Shown here in pieces: positions 9,901 to 20,270 of a stretch of 64,000 nucleotides of DNA. The DNA comes from Nephrocerus scutellatus. Taxonomy: Eukaryota > Arthropoda > Insecta > Diptera > Pipunculidae. A program made the position numbers and the translations under genes. Each line of letters opens with the position of its first letter. Position 1 is the stretch's first letter. The notes below the pieces were generated by a model, which was not told the DNA's origin, did no database searches, and saw only the letters and a list, made by a program, of their open reading frames with translations. The stretch is from the NCBI GenBank assembly GCA_947095585.1, contig OX352765.1, forward strand, positions 22,164,254 through 22,228,253, given 5' to 3'.

Positions 9901-12179
9901 CCACTTGTAGACTTTGCTGAACCATCGAAGACCACCCTTAATTTTGTGGTAACACTATCCATTCGAAGAACGCCATGATGTGGCAGATAATAACATGGCC
10001 GTAATGACCTTTCATTTTCAGGAATTTCTATCATATGGCCCATTGCTTGATATTCCTCCATAAAATCACTATACAACTGCTTAAAAGCTGGGTCTCGGCT
10101 AAATCGCTTTTCCACCCCCTGAAGTCGCCTTATAGCAATCGAAAGCGTTTCTCCTAACATTTTCGGTGACTGTTTAAATGGCAACTGTACAGTAAAGCGC
10201 TCATCGTCAATTAATTTAGTGGTTGAGGTAAACTTTTCTTCGCAAAGCGCTTCTTCTTCACTCAATTCCACTTTGGATAATTGCACCTCTTCTACCTCCC
10301 AAAACCGTCTTAAAGTCTTATCAATATCTAGTACCTCAGATAAATCTTTAGTTGCAAGCATCGACACACATCGTTGTCCTGTTGATTCATGCGTTTGACC
10401 TGAGACAATCCAACCAAAAATTGTTTTTTGCAATATTAATTTGGAATCGTTTAACTTTATTTGGCCCATTTCCAAACAGCTGAAAAAATGATCAGCACCA
10501 ATAAGTAGATCAATTTCGTGACTAATATGAAATTCGGGATCTGCAAGATCAACATTGCTGGCTAATTTGATTTTATCACGGGATATTTTGTGCAAAGGTA
10601 ACGCGCACGTAATTTTTGAAAGTACTAAGGCGTTTATTTCATAACGAATGTGTTTTGCTTTGATTATTAATTTGACTTTACCCTTGGTCGCTCCAACACT
10701 TGTATCTCCGATACCGCTGACTGTAATTCTGGAGTTGACCTTTCGTAGTTTTAGCCTTTGGACGCAATCTTCAGAAATGAAGCTAACTTGGGAACCAGAA
10801 TCCATAAGAGCTCGGCAATAATTGGTTTGACCATCCTTATTTAATACACCGACTAACGCAGTTGGCAAGATTATTTGATTAGAGAGTTGAAACCCGGAGT
10901 AGTTGCAACTTACTCCTGAAACTGGAGTTATTGTGGAATCACTTTCAGTGTCCACAGTTGAATGACGCTGAGCCTTTGACTCTTCAAAATGAATTAAAGT
11001 GTGGTGCTTCCGACCACAACTTTGGCAGCGCCGCTTTGATGGGCATTGTGAAACCGCGTGCTTAGAGCTTAGACAGTTATAGCAGCGTTTTGATGCTTGG
11101 ATGAATTCCTTTCTTTTAATGGCATCCATACCATGAAACTTTTCGCATTGAAGTAAGGAATGAGATTCCTCTGAACACAGGGCGCATTTAAAATTAAAAC
11201 TATTGTGGCGCAATTCACTAGTTGAAGTCGTTTGATGTTTGTTTGTAGTCAAGTTGACCCTAACACTACTTCTTAACATGCGTGTTTGAGGTGCTGTGCA
11301 CGTTTCGAGGGCAGATATCCTCCTATCCAAGAATTTAAAAAATTCGAAAATGGTTGGATAGTCATTTTCGTTTGAATGATTAGCCCAAGCAACCTGCGTT
11401 TTTGCATCAACCTTTTTCAAAAGTAAGTATATTACCCAAGGGTCGCGAGCTTCAGCTTGATTCCCCAAGGCATTTAAACCACGAATTACTTCATCTGATA
11501 CGTCTCGTAATTTACGCAAGCTAATTAAATTATTTCCGTTAACTACCGGTTGTTCCATGAAAGTTTTTATATATGAATGTATAATATATTTGCTATTATC
11601 ATACCGCTCTTTCAGTTTATTAAAAGCGCCAAGATAATTCGATTCCGTTACCCGAATATGCCGCAACAAGGATGCCGCTTCACCGCGCAATAATCCCTTT
11701 AGATATTGAAACTTCTCTACTCCCGATAGAGGTGATTCATGTTTTGTAGTACAAAACAAATCAAAAAAAGATGGCCAATCGGCATACTCACCAGAGAAAG
11801 GTGGTATGAATAACTTGGGTAGCTTGATTTCCGAATGATTACCAATGTGCGATGCATTTGTAGTGTAATTTATTCCAGTTGCTAGCGGTTCACTAATCTG
11901 ATTACTCCGAATGTTGCTTTTGAGTAACGCCGTTGCCTCGTAATAACTACCATCAAGAGTAAGATCTGCTTGTTCAGTTTCACTGACTTCAGCAATCTTC
12001 ATCTCAATAGTTTGCAAAGTTTTATGCAATCTGTTTGCTTGCTCGAGACGCACATTTAGCTCTTCCACTGGTGTTGAATCATCAACTGCCCGCGCGAAGT
12101 CAACGATGTGCAACAATTTATTTTTATTGAGAGTTCTTTGCCGTTTTAAAGACGCCACTTCCCGATCCGCCATTTTCAA
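6981..12179 (-). CDS. BEL/Pao Gag-Pol polyprotein, intact
   Basis: This 1732-residue single frame encodes all proteins of the element. The Gag part includes FSGEYADW near residue 128. Zinc knuckles follow: CALCSEESHSLLQC at about 332-345 and CYNCLSSKHAVSQC with CQSCGRKHHTLIH at about 366-397. The aspartic protease has ALMDSGSQ at about 457 with its catalytic Asp at 460. The reverse transcriptase shows FSADVEKMYRMV near 793 and NCFYVDD near 867-873. RNase H shows FCDAS near 1051, PRLELCGA near 1094 and TDS near 1126. The integrase has an HHCC finger at about 1362-1400 and core residues in GVDYAGPF (1430), SDNGTNF (1497) and GGLWE (1550). A C-terminal domain of the BEL type follows, with HRLCRLP near the end. 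No stop or frameshift interrupts it. A second Met lies two codons in; the start is otherwise ambiguous by only those two codons. Gag and Pol are fused without a frameshift site, as is common in BEL/Pao. Confidence 0.96.
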   Translation of the reverse strand: MKMADREVASLKRQRTLNKNKLLHIVDFARAVDDSTPVEELNVRLEQANRLHKTLQTIEMKIAEVSETEQADLTLDGSYYEATALLKSNIRSNQISEPLATGINYTTNASHIGNHSEIKLPKLFIPPFSGEYADWPSFFDLFCTTKHESPLSGVEKFQYLKGLLRGEAASLLRHIRVTESNYLGAFNKLKERYDNSKYIIHSYIKTFMEQPVVNGNNLISLRKLRDVSDEVIRGLNALGNQAEARDPWVIYLLLKKVDAKTQVAWANHSNENDYPTIFEFFKFLDRRISALETCTAPQTRMLRSSVRVNLTTNKHQTTSTSELRHNSFNFKCALCSEESHSLLQCEKFHGMDAIKRKEFIQASKRCYNCLSSKHAVSQCPSKRRCQSCGRKHHTLIHFEESKAQRHSTVDTESDSTITPVSGVSCNYSGFQLSNQIILPTALVGVLNKDGQTNYCRALMDSGSQVSFISEDCVQRLKLRKVNSRITVSGIGDTSVGATKGKVKLIIKAKHIRYEINALVLSKITCALPLHKISRDKIKLASNVDLADPEFHISHEIDLLIGADHFFSCLEMGQIKLNDSKLILQKTIFGWIVSGQTHESTGQRCVSMLATKDLSEVLDIDKTLRRFWEVEEVQLSKVELSEEEALCEEKFTSTTKLIDDERFTVQLPFKQSPKMLGETLSIAIRRLQGVEKRFSRDPAFKQLYSDFMEEYQAMGHMIEIPENERSLRPCYYLPHHGVLRMDSVTTKLRVVFDGSAKSTSGVSLNECLAAGPVVQPSLFTIIMRFREHPVVFSADVEKMYRMVNLANADTEYQRILWRQNVSEPIKHFRLLTVTYGLTSASYLATRVLQKISDMYVDSYPHAARIIRNCFYVDDLMSGAQTVEEATAIISNIKEILGKHGFNLRKWKTNCPLALRGMPDSLLDTSKKAFNELNNEFAKNVVKVLGVSWSPEKDQFTFDFKIGELQNCYTKRSVLSAVGKLFDPLGWLSPVTVMVKIFMQQLWCKKLEWDDKLPEELNQRWLLILSGLSKVKHIIIPRYIGTVSSSIVEIHGFCDASTKAFAAVVYYRFVNVDNKSTVQLISAKTKVAPMKQLSLPRLELCGAVLLAKLLNVISQDTWINVAKCTYWTDSKIVLDWLQSHSRRWSTFVGNRVSEIKSYSKREQWNHVPSSSNPADCSSRGMSPIDLAAHDLWWHGPTWLSQEQHMWPAQSINYGTAEEETNNMFTFCTILENKWLDEILNLYSSYQKAQRVLCYLLRFIEACRKLKTCCHTSKSLSRNELAQVEIMLCKHDQKRFFLKELEAIKTNREIPNDSILKCLNPFVDKYDVLRVGGRLEHSLAPYATKHPIILHSKSRLGWLILQDEHIYNKHAGPSLIMSILKQKFWIPRGKVKAKRIVNKCVICARFNANLQQQLMGSLPKSRLDLVRPFLSTGVDYAGPFSIHLAKGRGQKTYKAYVCVFICMCIKAVHLELVSDLTSDAFFGALKRFTSRRGGCHDMYSDNGTNFVGAQRKLNLAFNSLIENSNTLNNFLARNKIEWHFNPPNSPHFGGLWESGVKSFKFHFKRVMGKYIPTLEEMTTILAEIESILNKRPLCRASDDELDFLTPSHFLHGYSPITIPSLDKAHLNPSTETRWRVVNDMVHHFWKRWYNEYLTSLQRRNKWKQELNLIKIDDIVLIQDNGLPTSHWLLGKVVEIHPGVDKRVRVVTLKTANGEIKRAIHRLCRLPIANQTNSDT

Positions 12180-12269
12180 TTTCCGCTTGGCTTTACGCGA
12201 CTAATCTTTTCCGATTGTATGACCTCGAAAGAACCTTTTATGGCGAATTTAAGCACTTTATTTTAAAAA

Positions 12270-12286
12270 TCCGGCTCGAAGGACCA
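12270..12286 (-). promoter_or_regulatory. tRNA-Tyr-type primer-binding site
   Basis: The plus strand reads tccggctcgaaggacca, which is what the 3' end of a eukaryotic tRNA-Tyr looks like including its CCA tail (acceptor strand TCGAAGG, pairing with CCUUCGA). In element orientation this is the complement, one base downstream of the 5' LTR, which is where minus-strand DNA priming starts. The match to tRNA-Tyr is from memory of the conserved tRNA sequence. Confidence 0.85.
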
Positions 12287-12287
12287 A

Positions 12288-12960
12288 TGTTACGGAATTC
12301 ACTTAAATTTTCCGCGAGAATTTTTAACCATATGATTGATTTTTAGCCCATATAATTGATAGCCCGTTTATTTCGTTTTATTTTATTAATTTCAATTTAT
12401 TTGATAAAACATTTTAATTTTCTTTAATATTTTAAATTGATGCATGTGATATTTAACAATATATTCTAAATACATTCAATGCTTAAGTAATTTTATTTTA
12501 TTTGCAAAATTAGAATCTGAGTCGTCCGCACCGCTCCAATTATGAGAAAAAACCTGATTCGACTGACTTCTGTATAACAAAAAGAGAAAAAAGTGTTTAA
12601 GTATACAAGTATATAAGAAAATGACAAATTCTATGTTTCAAATCCAACAACAAAAATTCTTATGTTCAAAACCATAAAAACAGTTGTGTTGCGTGGTGAT
12701 CTCCATCTCACACAATCCAATTGAGCTCAGCTTACGATGAGACCGTTTATTTTAAACCGGTGCTATTGCATGTTTTAAAAATGTTTTGCCCATTACATGG
12801 AAGGTTGAAAAGCAATAGCAGTAGAATTGAATATTTTCATAGCGACAACATATGCACTGTGGGCGTAAATATGAAATTGGTGACAAAAAACTTTGCTGCA
12901 CTTCCTGATAAAGTTTTGTTTTTTCTGGTTTGTTTTGAACTCTTTTTGTAAAAACCTCCA
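12288..12960 (-). repeat. BEL/Pao 5' LTR
   Basis: Identical copy of 6228-6900. In the minus orientation it is the upstream LTR and should contain the promoter for the Gag-Pol transcript. It begins TGGAGG and ends GTAACA in that orientation. Confidence 0.96.
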
Positions 12961-12965
12961 ACATC
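12961..12965. repeat. Target-site duplication, right copy (acatc)
   Basis: It matches 6223-6227. The pre-insertion site would have read ...gatacaacatctttatta.... Confidence 0.9.
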
Positions 12966-14335
12966 TTTATTATATATCATATTCTGATTTTTGTAAGACG
13001 CTATCTTCTGGATTGCTACCTTGTTATGTCATGTAATGTTATGTTAGCTATATATTCAAATAGGTTACCGGCTTTCTGCTATGCAGCTCGGTTTCTATAC
13101 TATTAGCGTACGTGTTGAATCAGTGTACCGGAGGCTGCTTTGGGATTTCATAATGTGAGTTTTTACAACGGCTATATATGAAAAGTAAAGTAAGTAAGTA
13201 AAGTAAGTATGTGTAGTCAGTGAGTTAAGTAAGTAAGTAAGTAAAATGAAAGTTTATGTAGCGGCTGTATAATGGAAATTTTTTTTGAAAAAAATAGCAA
13301 AACTACAAATTTTTTCCAATATTATGCCTTTGTAAAAATTCCTCAATGACTAAAGTGAAAGTTTGGCTGTCCTCTTCTTAAACTGTTGCTCCACTATAAA
13401 AATTGATTGAAATTTATATTTTTTTGTGGTAGACTAGTTCTACTCGTACAATTAGAAGCATATTGACGAATTAATTATTTCGACAATCGTCTGTTCCAAA
13501 AGACATCAAATAATTCTCAACTAACCAAAAGGCCATACGAGTAATAAATATTGACATGATATCTACCATATACTCCAAATGGATAGTACACTTCTCTCCT
13601 TATTTAGATACAAGAATAATTTTATTTGAATTGTATTTGTTTTGAAATTAAATTCAGCAGAATTTCCTGCAATATACTTGAATAATAAATACTTATCATC
13701 GCTTCAACAAACCTTGCTCAAGTTTAAGGTACTTATTGGAATTTGTTTGTTTCATAATATTAACTCAAAACTCTAAGGCTAAAATGTGTAGCTAGCAGCT
13801 CAACTCTACTTTTGTCCATTTGACAAAATCTTATTTAACCTGCTGTAACATTCAGGTTGCCTTTTATTGCCATATCAAATCAGCTCAATTCGTTAGATGT
13901 TATGTCAAGAGATGTACAGAAGAAGAAGAATTAGTCGAGATGCATGCACGTCTGCAAATGATTCGGACAAATTTGAAAGCTACAATAGTAGTCAGAATTT
14001 GACAAGGATTATGAAGCATGCAACTGTAAATACATTATTACATGAATTGCTCGGTTAACTCAGTGAGTTCATTCCCTATTGAGCTAAAAGTGGAAAGTGG
14101 GCGAGGGACAATGGGACAAGCACAGCTGAAATACGAGCAGAAATAATTCTGTTAATTTCCATTTCTATTTTGGGTAATATGACTTACAATTCGATAGTAA
14201 CAGAAGAGGCTACCTCTTGAAATTATTAAAATTGGCGACTTTTGCTCAAATGGAGTAATTTTCAATTTTTGTGAGAGTAAAGCATTTTCTAATATATAGT
14301 TCCTATTTGCACCGCTTCAAATAGATTCGAACTCG
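12966..14335. other. No gene seen; AAGT microsatellite at 13183-13244
   Basis: An imperfect (AAGT)n run of about 60 bp is interrupted by tatgtgtagtcagtgag. The remainder is AT-rich. A 60-codon frame at 13820-14002 has no recognisable content. Confidence 0.45.
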
Positions 14336-14339
14336 CAAT

Positions 14340-15835
14340 AGCAAAAACAACGCAGTAAGGCGCTTTGCCTGATAATAACAACTACTGGCCAGTCCCGAGC
14401 CTGGACAAAGGAGAAGGGTATTAGGCAACGGTACGATCTTATACTCAGTAAACTCCACTACACCAACCAAAATTATATCGGAAAAATCCTCATTCCAGTT
14501 AAAAATGCTGGAAAAGCTGATCGATCACTTCTTACGAATGGGACCGCTAAAAGATGCACTCTTACATGAACTGCACTTCGCAAACAAAAAGGAGAAATTA
14601 CTCACAATGGCACTACTCAAAGTAAGAGGAGAAATTGAAAATGTATTAGAAAAGGCTATCTCCTTTCTGCCTACATGGACATAGAAGGGGCACTCAGTAA
14701 AGCCAGTTTGTTAAGGGCATTGTGAGATTGTGACATTCGATTACCGCCTTTAAACTGTATTCATATTTGCTTAGTTATTTTAGAACGGGCTGACTGTCGG
14801 ACATTATATTAATTTTTGTCCATCTTGCTAGCAAGTTTTTTGCCTTTGCTGCATTTATTGCATAATATTGGACTATCGTGGAGTCTATGCAGAGAAAATC
14901 TCAAAGAGTTGAGTTGCAAAGTAACAGTAGAAATAGAAAATGCATTAGAATCGAAAGAAATGGCCCTATGTACCATCTTGGATCCTTCATGGTCCTTCAA
15001 TAATGCATAACACGACTCAATATAACAAAATGGATCAAAACCTTGCCTGAATAAAGAAAAATCGCGGCAAACATATGAGATATCCACATAGCTATTAAAA
15101 AAGTAAAAGGATGTTTAATGAATGTAGGAGTACTCTCTCCATTACTGTGTCTGATAGTGGTTGGCGAAATGCTAGTGAAATTAAACAACATTACAATATG
15201 ACAGTAGTCATAAAAGAAGAACATGACAAATCCATTGGGGAAATGATGCAACATGATCTATAAAGACAAATTGGGTGGTGAAAAAGAGGGGTTATCCATT
15301 TACCCCAACAAAACAACAATAATTCCATATAGAAAAAGGAGGAAAGTAAACATTCCGTGAAGATAAAAGAAAGAGATATAAATCTCACACAGGATGCAAA
15401 AACATCTAGGAATTACCTTAGATAAGAAACTCACGTTTGACAAGCATCAAAAAATTATGACCGAAAGGCCACAAAAGGACTGTTTATCTTACGACAACTA
15501 CTAGATAAAAACTGGAAGTTAAATCCAAAATGACTTCCTGGACCTACTTCCAAATTATAAGAGCAAGCATATTATATACAAATCGATAGTATGCTGGATA
15601 CAAACGGAAGAGTGCACAGCAATATAAAAGGTAAACAAAATACAGAGCCTAGGTATAATAGAAGCCATAAGAAATACGCCTTCGGCATGATTAGGTCTAG
15701 CACTGCTAGACACAGCAATACTAGAAGAAGCATCCAGATAAGCCAAAGGTCTTCAAAGTTATATAAATTCAAACAATGGGACAAAAAAACGCATTTGAGT
15801 ATACTACAAAATGCGAAAACCGTAAAGAAGATATG
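14340..15835 (+). mobile_element. LOA/R1-like LINE, reverse transcriptase ORF (decayed)
   Basis: Blocks of a non-LTR reverse transcriptase appear in order in changing frames. LEKLIDHFLRMGPLKD lies near 14510 and matches the start of the fingers domain. A palm-like segment with repeated KEMALCTILD lies near 14955. YPNKTTIIPYRKRRKV lies near 15297, followed by LGITLDKKLTFDKH near 15410 and a C-terminal thumb stretch to about 15780 (SLGIIEAIRNTPSA). The order matches LOA- and R1-type elements with a K-T-I/V-PF-RRRK motif. No catalytic YADD is left, since that part is deleted or unreadable. Many stops show it is ancient. A second LINE begins immediately downstream. Confidence 0.6.
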
Positions 15836-15844
15836 AAAAAACAG

Positions 15845-17535
15845 TGAACTAGAACAGTATAGAGAGCGAGGACAGCACCAGGCGCGGAAGTTCTACCAAA
15901 GAGTCCGCGGTATGACGCAATATACATCGAGTTGCACATACTGCAAAGACAAAGCGGGTAATCTGAACGCCGATCTCAAAGGCATCTTAGAGCGATGGGA
16001 AAAGCACTTTCACGAGTGGCTTAATGGGCAGCTAACTGAGGAATTGGAGGCTCCACCAATGACCGAAGACCACACTATGCCGCCGCCACCAAGCATAGAC
16101 GAAGTTATCAGAGCGAAAAGTCGGCTCAAAAATAATAGGACCCCGGAATCTGATGATATCCCAGCGGAGCTAATTAAAACAGGAGGCCCCGCAATACACC
16201 AAGCAATTCATTAACTAAGAGTGCAAGTATGGTAGGAAGAAGCGATGCCAGAAGACTGGCGAAGAGGCATCCTGTGTCCCATACATAAGAAATGAGATAT
16301 CACAACCTGCAGCAATTATCGTGGTAAAACGTTGTTGAATACCCTGTATAAGATTTTCTTCTCTGTCCTTCAAGACAGGGTAGCACCATACGCTGAAGGG
16401 ATCATTGGTCCATACCAGTGTGGCTTCATCCCAGGCAAATCAGCAACTGATTAGATTTACACCCTTAGATAGGTGAAGGAAAAATGTCTAGGGTTTCAAA
16501 ACACACTACACCATCTTTTTATGGACTTTAAAGCCTCATATGATAGCATAGCCAGAGTAGAACTTTATAAAGCCATGAGGGAATTCGGCATCCTAAATAA
16601 ACTGACACGACTATGTAGGTTGACCATGACCAATGTTATAAGCCAAGTAAAAATATCCGGATCACTATCAAGCCCATTCAACATCTATAACGGGCTCCGA
16701 CAAGGGGATGGACTGGCCTGCGTCCTCTTCAACCTGGCGTTGGAGAAAGTGATCCGAGACTCTGACGTAACGGCGAGAGTAACAATCCTCTATAAGTCCA
16801 TTCAGATACTGGCTTACGCAGACGATATTGACATCGTTGGTAGAAACCGAAGAGCTGTACAGGAAGCTTTCATCCAGATCGAGCAGGCGGCTCGAAAGCT
16901 AAGGCTGCACATAAATGAGACCAAAACAAAGTACATGGTGGCCACGTCTGCGAGTAGAAGATCCCACATTGGTCCATTAATTCAAATAGTGGAGCGCGAA
17001 GTAGTGCAATTCTTTAACTATCTCAGGTCAACTGTAGCAGCTGATGGAACCAGAAATACGCGCACTGTTGCTTGAAGCCAACAAAGCCTACTATAGTCTG
17101 ACAAGACTCTTCAACATCCAGGAATTTAACCACAACATCTAACCTGCTGGTATATAAGACAATGGTCATACCAATATTTACATATGGATCCGAGACTTGC
17201 CTGCTTAGCAAAAAGCATTCTGATCTCTTAGCCGCGTTCGAGAGAAAAGTCTTATTGTTGGCCCGGTTGTGAGGAAGGACGATTCCGGAGACCTTATAAT
17301 GATGAGGTCTACGAGCGTTACTGGGATGTCGACATCCTGAAGAAAGTAACCTGCGGTGGGCAGGACACCTATCTCGCATGAGCGAAGAGGATCCTGCTTG
17401 AAAATTCCTTTGCGGTAGGATTTATGGAACATAACAACGAGGCCGGCCAAGCCCACCCTGGAAGGATGGCGTAGACCAGGACGCTCAGAGTTAAGGGATG
17501 CCAAACTGGATAACATCAGCTTGAAATCGGGACCG
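15845..17535 (+). mobile_element. RTE-like LINE, linker and reverse transcriptase (decayed)
   Basis: The linker ARKFYQRVRGMTQY near 15885 is followed by the fingers start SRLKNNRTPESDDIPAELIK near 16120. Then come a CSNYRGKTLLNTLYKIF segment near 16310 with an in-frame stop before it, and a 200-codon open stretch at 16473-17075. That stretch holds MDFKASYDSI (motif A, Asp), GLRQGDGLACVLFNL (motif B) and ILAYADDIDIVGR near 16808 (motif C, catalytic YADD). The C terminus continues in shifted frames to RFRRPYNDEVYERYWDVDIL near 17280. Relatives are widespread in insects and often annotated as craniofacial-development-protein-like. Frameshifts and stops make this copy non-functional. Three more fragments of the family lie at 45025-45303, 57155-57480 and 2088-2185. 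Confidence 0.85.
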
Positions 17536-17569
17536 GTGGATAGATTTTTTGCGGGAGATATGATGATGA

Positions 17570-17775
17570 TTATGATTTATGTGTTGCCCAGCCTTCGATG
17601 TTTGACTGTTGCATGCTTATTAATTCTGTATTACGGTTTTGACTTTTAGGTCGCAATGCAGATCTGAGTTCCTAACGTAGCAAGGTGCATTGACTATGAC
17701 TCTTAAGACTTTGTTTTGGAATCGTTGGATTATTTCGATGTTATTTTTAGCCGGATAGAAAAAATCCCCTAGCTG
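17570..17775 (-). mobile_element. Jockey LINE, C-terminal scrap of ORF2
   Basis: On the minus strand this reads IEIIQRFQNKVLRVIVNAPC followed by YVRNSDLHRDLKVKTVI. The IQRFQ-LR-I--AP-YV-N--LH-DL pattern is characteristic of the jockey ORF2 tail after the thumb. It is a short fragment lying against the 3' end of the plus-strand RTE-like LINE. Confidence 0.65.
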
Positions 17776-18375
17776 ATTGCCAATTCCTTATACACAAAAG
17801 AGTGAAAACTGTGGTAAATTTACCATAATGGAAGAACACAACAAACAAACACAACAACAAACTCTAATCACAGGAGTAGTTCAGTTTATAAAAACACTAA
17901 CAGACTCTATGCTCAACGAATAAAGAGACGAAAAAGGTCCATTTAGGTCGCGGTACAAGTTGCTTGCAAATGTAGAACTATATGAAAACTAAGTTGATAG
18001 GCAAACTGTGCCAAAATGAGTCTGTGATTTCAGTAGCACAATTGGCTCTCCTCTGGCAAATTGAGTAAATAAAATTGAATCAAATCGAGTAGGAGCCAAT
18101 GGGTCTTACCACTGTACCAACGACACTTACAACGTTTGACAAGACGATCGATTTAGGTAGAATGTGAGACGAGGCTGAACAGCAGCTTGAACAGGATCGT
18201 CGTATGTAAAGTGAATTAAAATTTATACGTAAATTTACACCTCAGGGTGTGAGTGTACTACTATGAGCCTATAACCTTCCTCCACCTGCCAATAATATAC
18301 ATTGAAAATTTTATAAAAATCGGTTGGTAATTGTGAAATTTCATAAATATTAATTCCTTTTTAAATTCTCTATAT
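17776..18375. other. No gene seen
   Basis: AT-rich sequence with a CAA-rich stretch near 17835-17865 and no recognisable coding content. Confidence 0.4.
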
Positions 18376-18379
18376 TAAC

Positions 18380-18700
18380 TTCACTTGCCCGTGGGTCCTC
18401 GGTCGTCGGTCGGTCGTCGGTCGTCTGTCGTGGATTCTTGCGATCAATTTTTAACCCACTTCCCATGGCCCGATTTTATTGAAATTTTGCACACATGTGT
18501 ATTTCCGGAGACGGTATTTCTATTAAATTTTGAGGCCCCTCGGGCTGCGTGGTCGGGGGGCTCCCAAACAAAAATTTTAAAAAATTTACCCGATTTTCAA
18601 ATTTTACACACATGTGTATACCCAATAAACAATACTTTTTCGAAAATTTGGTAGTGATCGGGTCCCGGGTTCGGGCGCAAGGCCCTTATACATTTTTTAA
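18380..18700. repeat. Degenerate 120-bp tandem repeat with GGTCGTC head
   Basis: Two related units start cccgatttt at 18469 and 18589, a 120-bp offset. Both run through aaattttgcacacatgtgta or its close variant, and end in a GC-rich stretch (ctcgggctgcgtggtcgggg and its counterpart gatcgggtcccgggttcggg). A short tcggtcgtc repeat lies at 18399-18430. The general plan (taacccactt, then gaaattttg) resembles the 119-bp repeat at 39172-39560. Confidence 0.6.
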
Positions 18701-19496
18701 ATATCTGTACTGGCATCAGATATTCGTCGCCCTTTATGGACTGTGTGCGGTGTGTGCTGCGCAGTCGGCTGCGCTGCATGGTTTTGGTGGAGGTGGAGAG
18801 AGAGAGAGAAATCTTAGCGCACGCACAAATGAACCCAGCAAATGAAACGAGACATACATGTTTTATGCTTACTTCAACTTACATTTTTATTTACTGAATT
18901 GTATTTTTATTGATGTCGTTTTTTTTGTTGTCGATATCAACTTACAGATAGAACAACAAGTTTTCACAATATTCTGTCATTTGGCGTTTTCATAAATTAG
19001 TTCAGAGCAGTCAAAGAGTTCTCAAGATAAATGTTCGTATTTCTTATTTGCTCACAGTATGAGCGTGCTCTAAGTGCTCAGAATAAAATGATCTGAGCTT
19101 TTTCAATTTTAACATCTGATGTCAAACGTTTGTTTCGATGATTTTCTCCTACAATAAAAAAAAATGGCCCAGGATCGAGGGGCTCCCATATCAATTTCTG
19201 CGATTAGAGAATTTAGATGAAAAATTTTAATTTTTATGGGTTGTTTTTTTATTTATTTAGATAAATAAATTATAAGAAACACATCATTTTTCGTCCACAG
19301 TACAAGAAAGGACGATTATAACATCTTAATCAAGATGTTTATAATTCATAATAGCTTCTTCTATTGATGGTCTTATGTACCTTCAGTAAATAAGTACAGT
19401 TCCTTTTAATAACCTTAGTTTTCTTAATATCATCGTTATAATGTCCCTTTTACCATTTTCCCACAATCACAGTTAAATGGATTATTATATACATTA

Positions 19497-19498
<2 letters not shown>
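18701..19498. other. No gene seen
   Basis: Includes a purine run (gagagagagagagaaa) near 18796 and a second occurrence of a ggggctccca phrase near 19180. No coding content is recognisable. Confidence 0.35.

Positions 19499-19580
<82 letters not shown>
19499..19580. repeat. (TA)n microsatellite
   Basis: About 37 uninterrupted TA dinucleotides, followed by ttatata. Such tracts are slip-prone, so the length may be polymorphic or mis-assembled. Confidence 0.95.
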
Positions 19581-19743
19581 CATAAGTACCCATCTGCTCC
19601 ATTCAATATTCTTTGTGGGTATCCTCTTAATCGTCCAGTCAATGAACGATTATATCTAAGGACTTCAAATCGATTTGGATTACCAGTTCTAATGTTGAAT
19701 TAGTGCGGATTAATTGTGTGGGATTTGGTTGGCTGCACGCACT

Positions 19744-19766
19744 GCACACACACACACACATACATA
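19744..19766. repeat. (CA)n microsatellite
   Basis: About eight CA units followed by tacatac. Confidence 0.85.
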
Positions 19767-20270
19767 CTGTGAATTCTCCCCTTTTCTGTTTCAGTTGTAT
19801 TGGTATTCTTCACTTGCATTAAACTCGTAATTAATATAAGATTAGTCCGAGCGAACTATGAGTCACTCACAAGCTGCCGTGGTGCACCGTATCGACTTAA
19901 ATGAGGACTTATGCAATCACTTGATAAAATGCACTTCACAATTTTTATGTCAAATCCGGATGCGAATGACCAAGTAGATGTGTCAACAGACAAATAGCCA
20001 AATAGCCAAGTATGCGAATCGACAGCAGGCAGATGCCTTTAATTTATAAATCAGAGCGCATTTCCTCGTACGTACGAGTATATATTTTCATCAGGATTAG
20101 AAAACAAACACAGACCAAAAGACGAAAGTCTAAGCCACCACTTAAAGTTTAATCTTTAAAGTCAATTCAATTTAAAATCTCTTTGTATGCCGACTCTGAT
20201 CATTTTAAAGTAGAAATAAAAGAAATTTATGAAATATTCATCTGCTTGAGTGCTTGAGATCCCTTAGCGC
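19767..20270. other. No gene seen
   Basis: AT-rich spacer up to the 5' break of a LINE. A small internal echo (caaatagccaaatagccaa) is at 19991-20009. Confidence 0.35.

Larger units (their letters stand above)
6228..12960 (-). mobile_element. Complete BEL/Pao LTR retrotransposon
   Basis: This 6733-bp element lies on the minus strand, bounded by two 673-bp LTRs that begin TG and end CA and are flanked by a 5-bp target duplication. Reading in element orientation: 5' LTR (12960-12288), one spacer base, a primer-binding site complementary to the 3' end of tRNA-Tyr, a 107-bp leader, a single 1732-codon Gag-Pol frame, an 80-bp tail with a purine-rich tract, and the 3' LTR (6900-6228). I compared the two LTRs line by line and saw no difference, so insertion was recent. 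There is no third frame for an envelope. All parts needed for autonomous retrotransposition within a cell appear to be present. Confidence 0.96.

Noticed and set aside
7270..9978. Several plus-strand frames of 65-95 codons opposite Gag-Pol
   Set aside because: They are antisense shadows of the intact BEL frame.
18385..18845. 89- and 98-codon frames over the 120-bp repeat
   Set aside because: They overlap in different frames and follow the repeat units, and no domain is recognisable.
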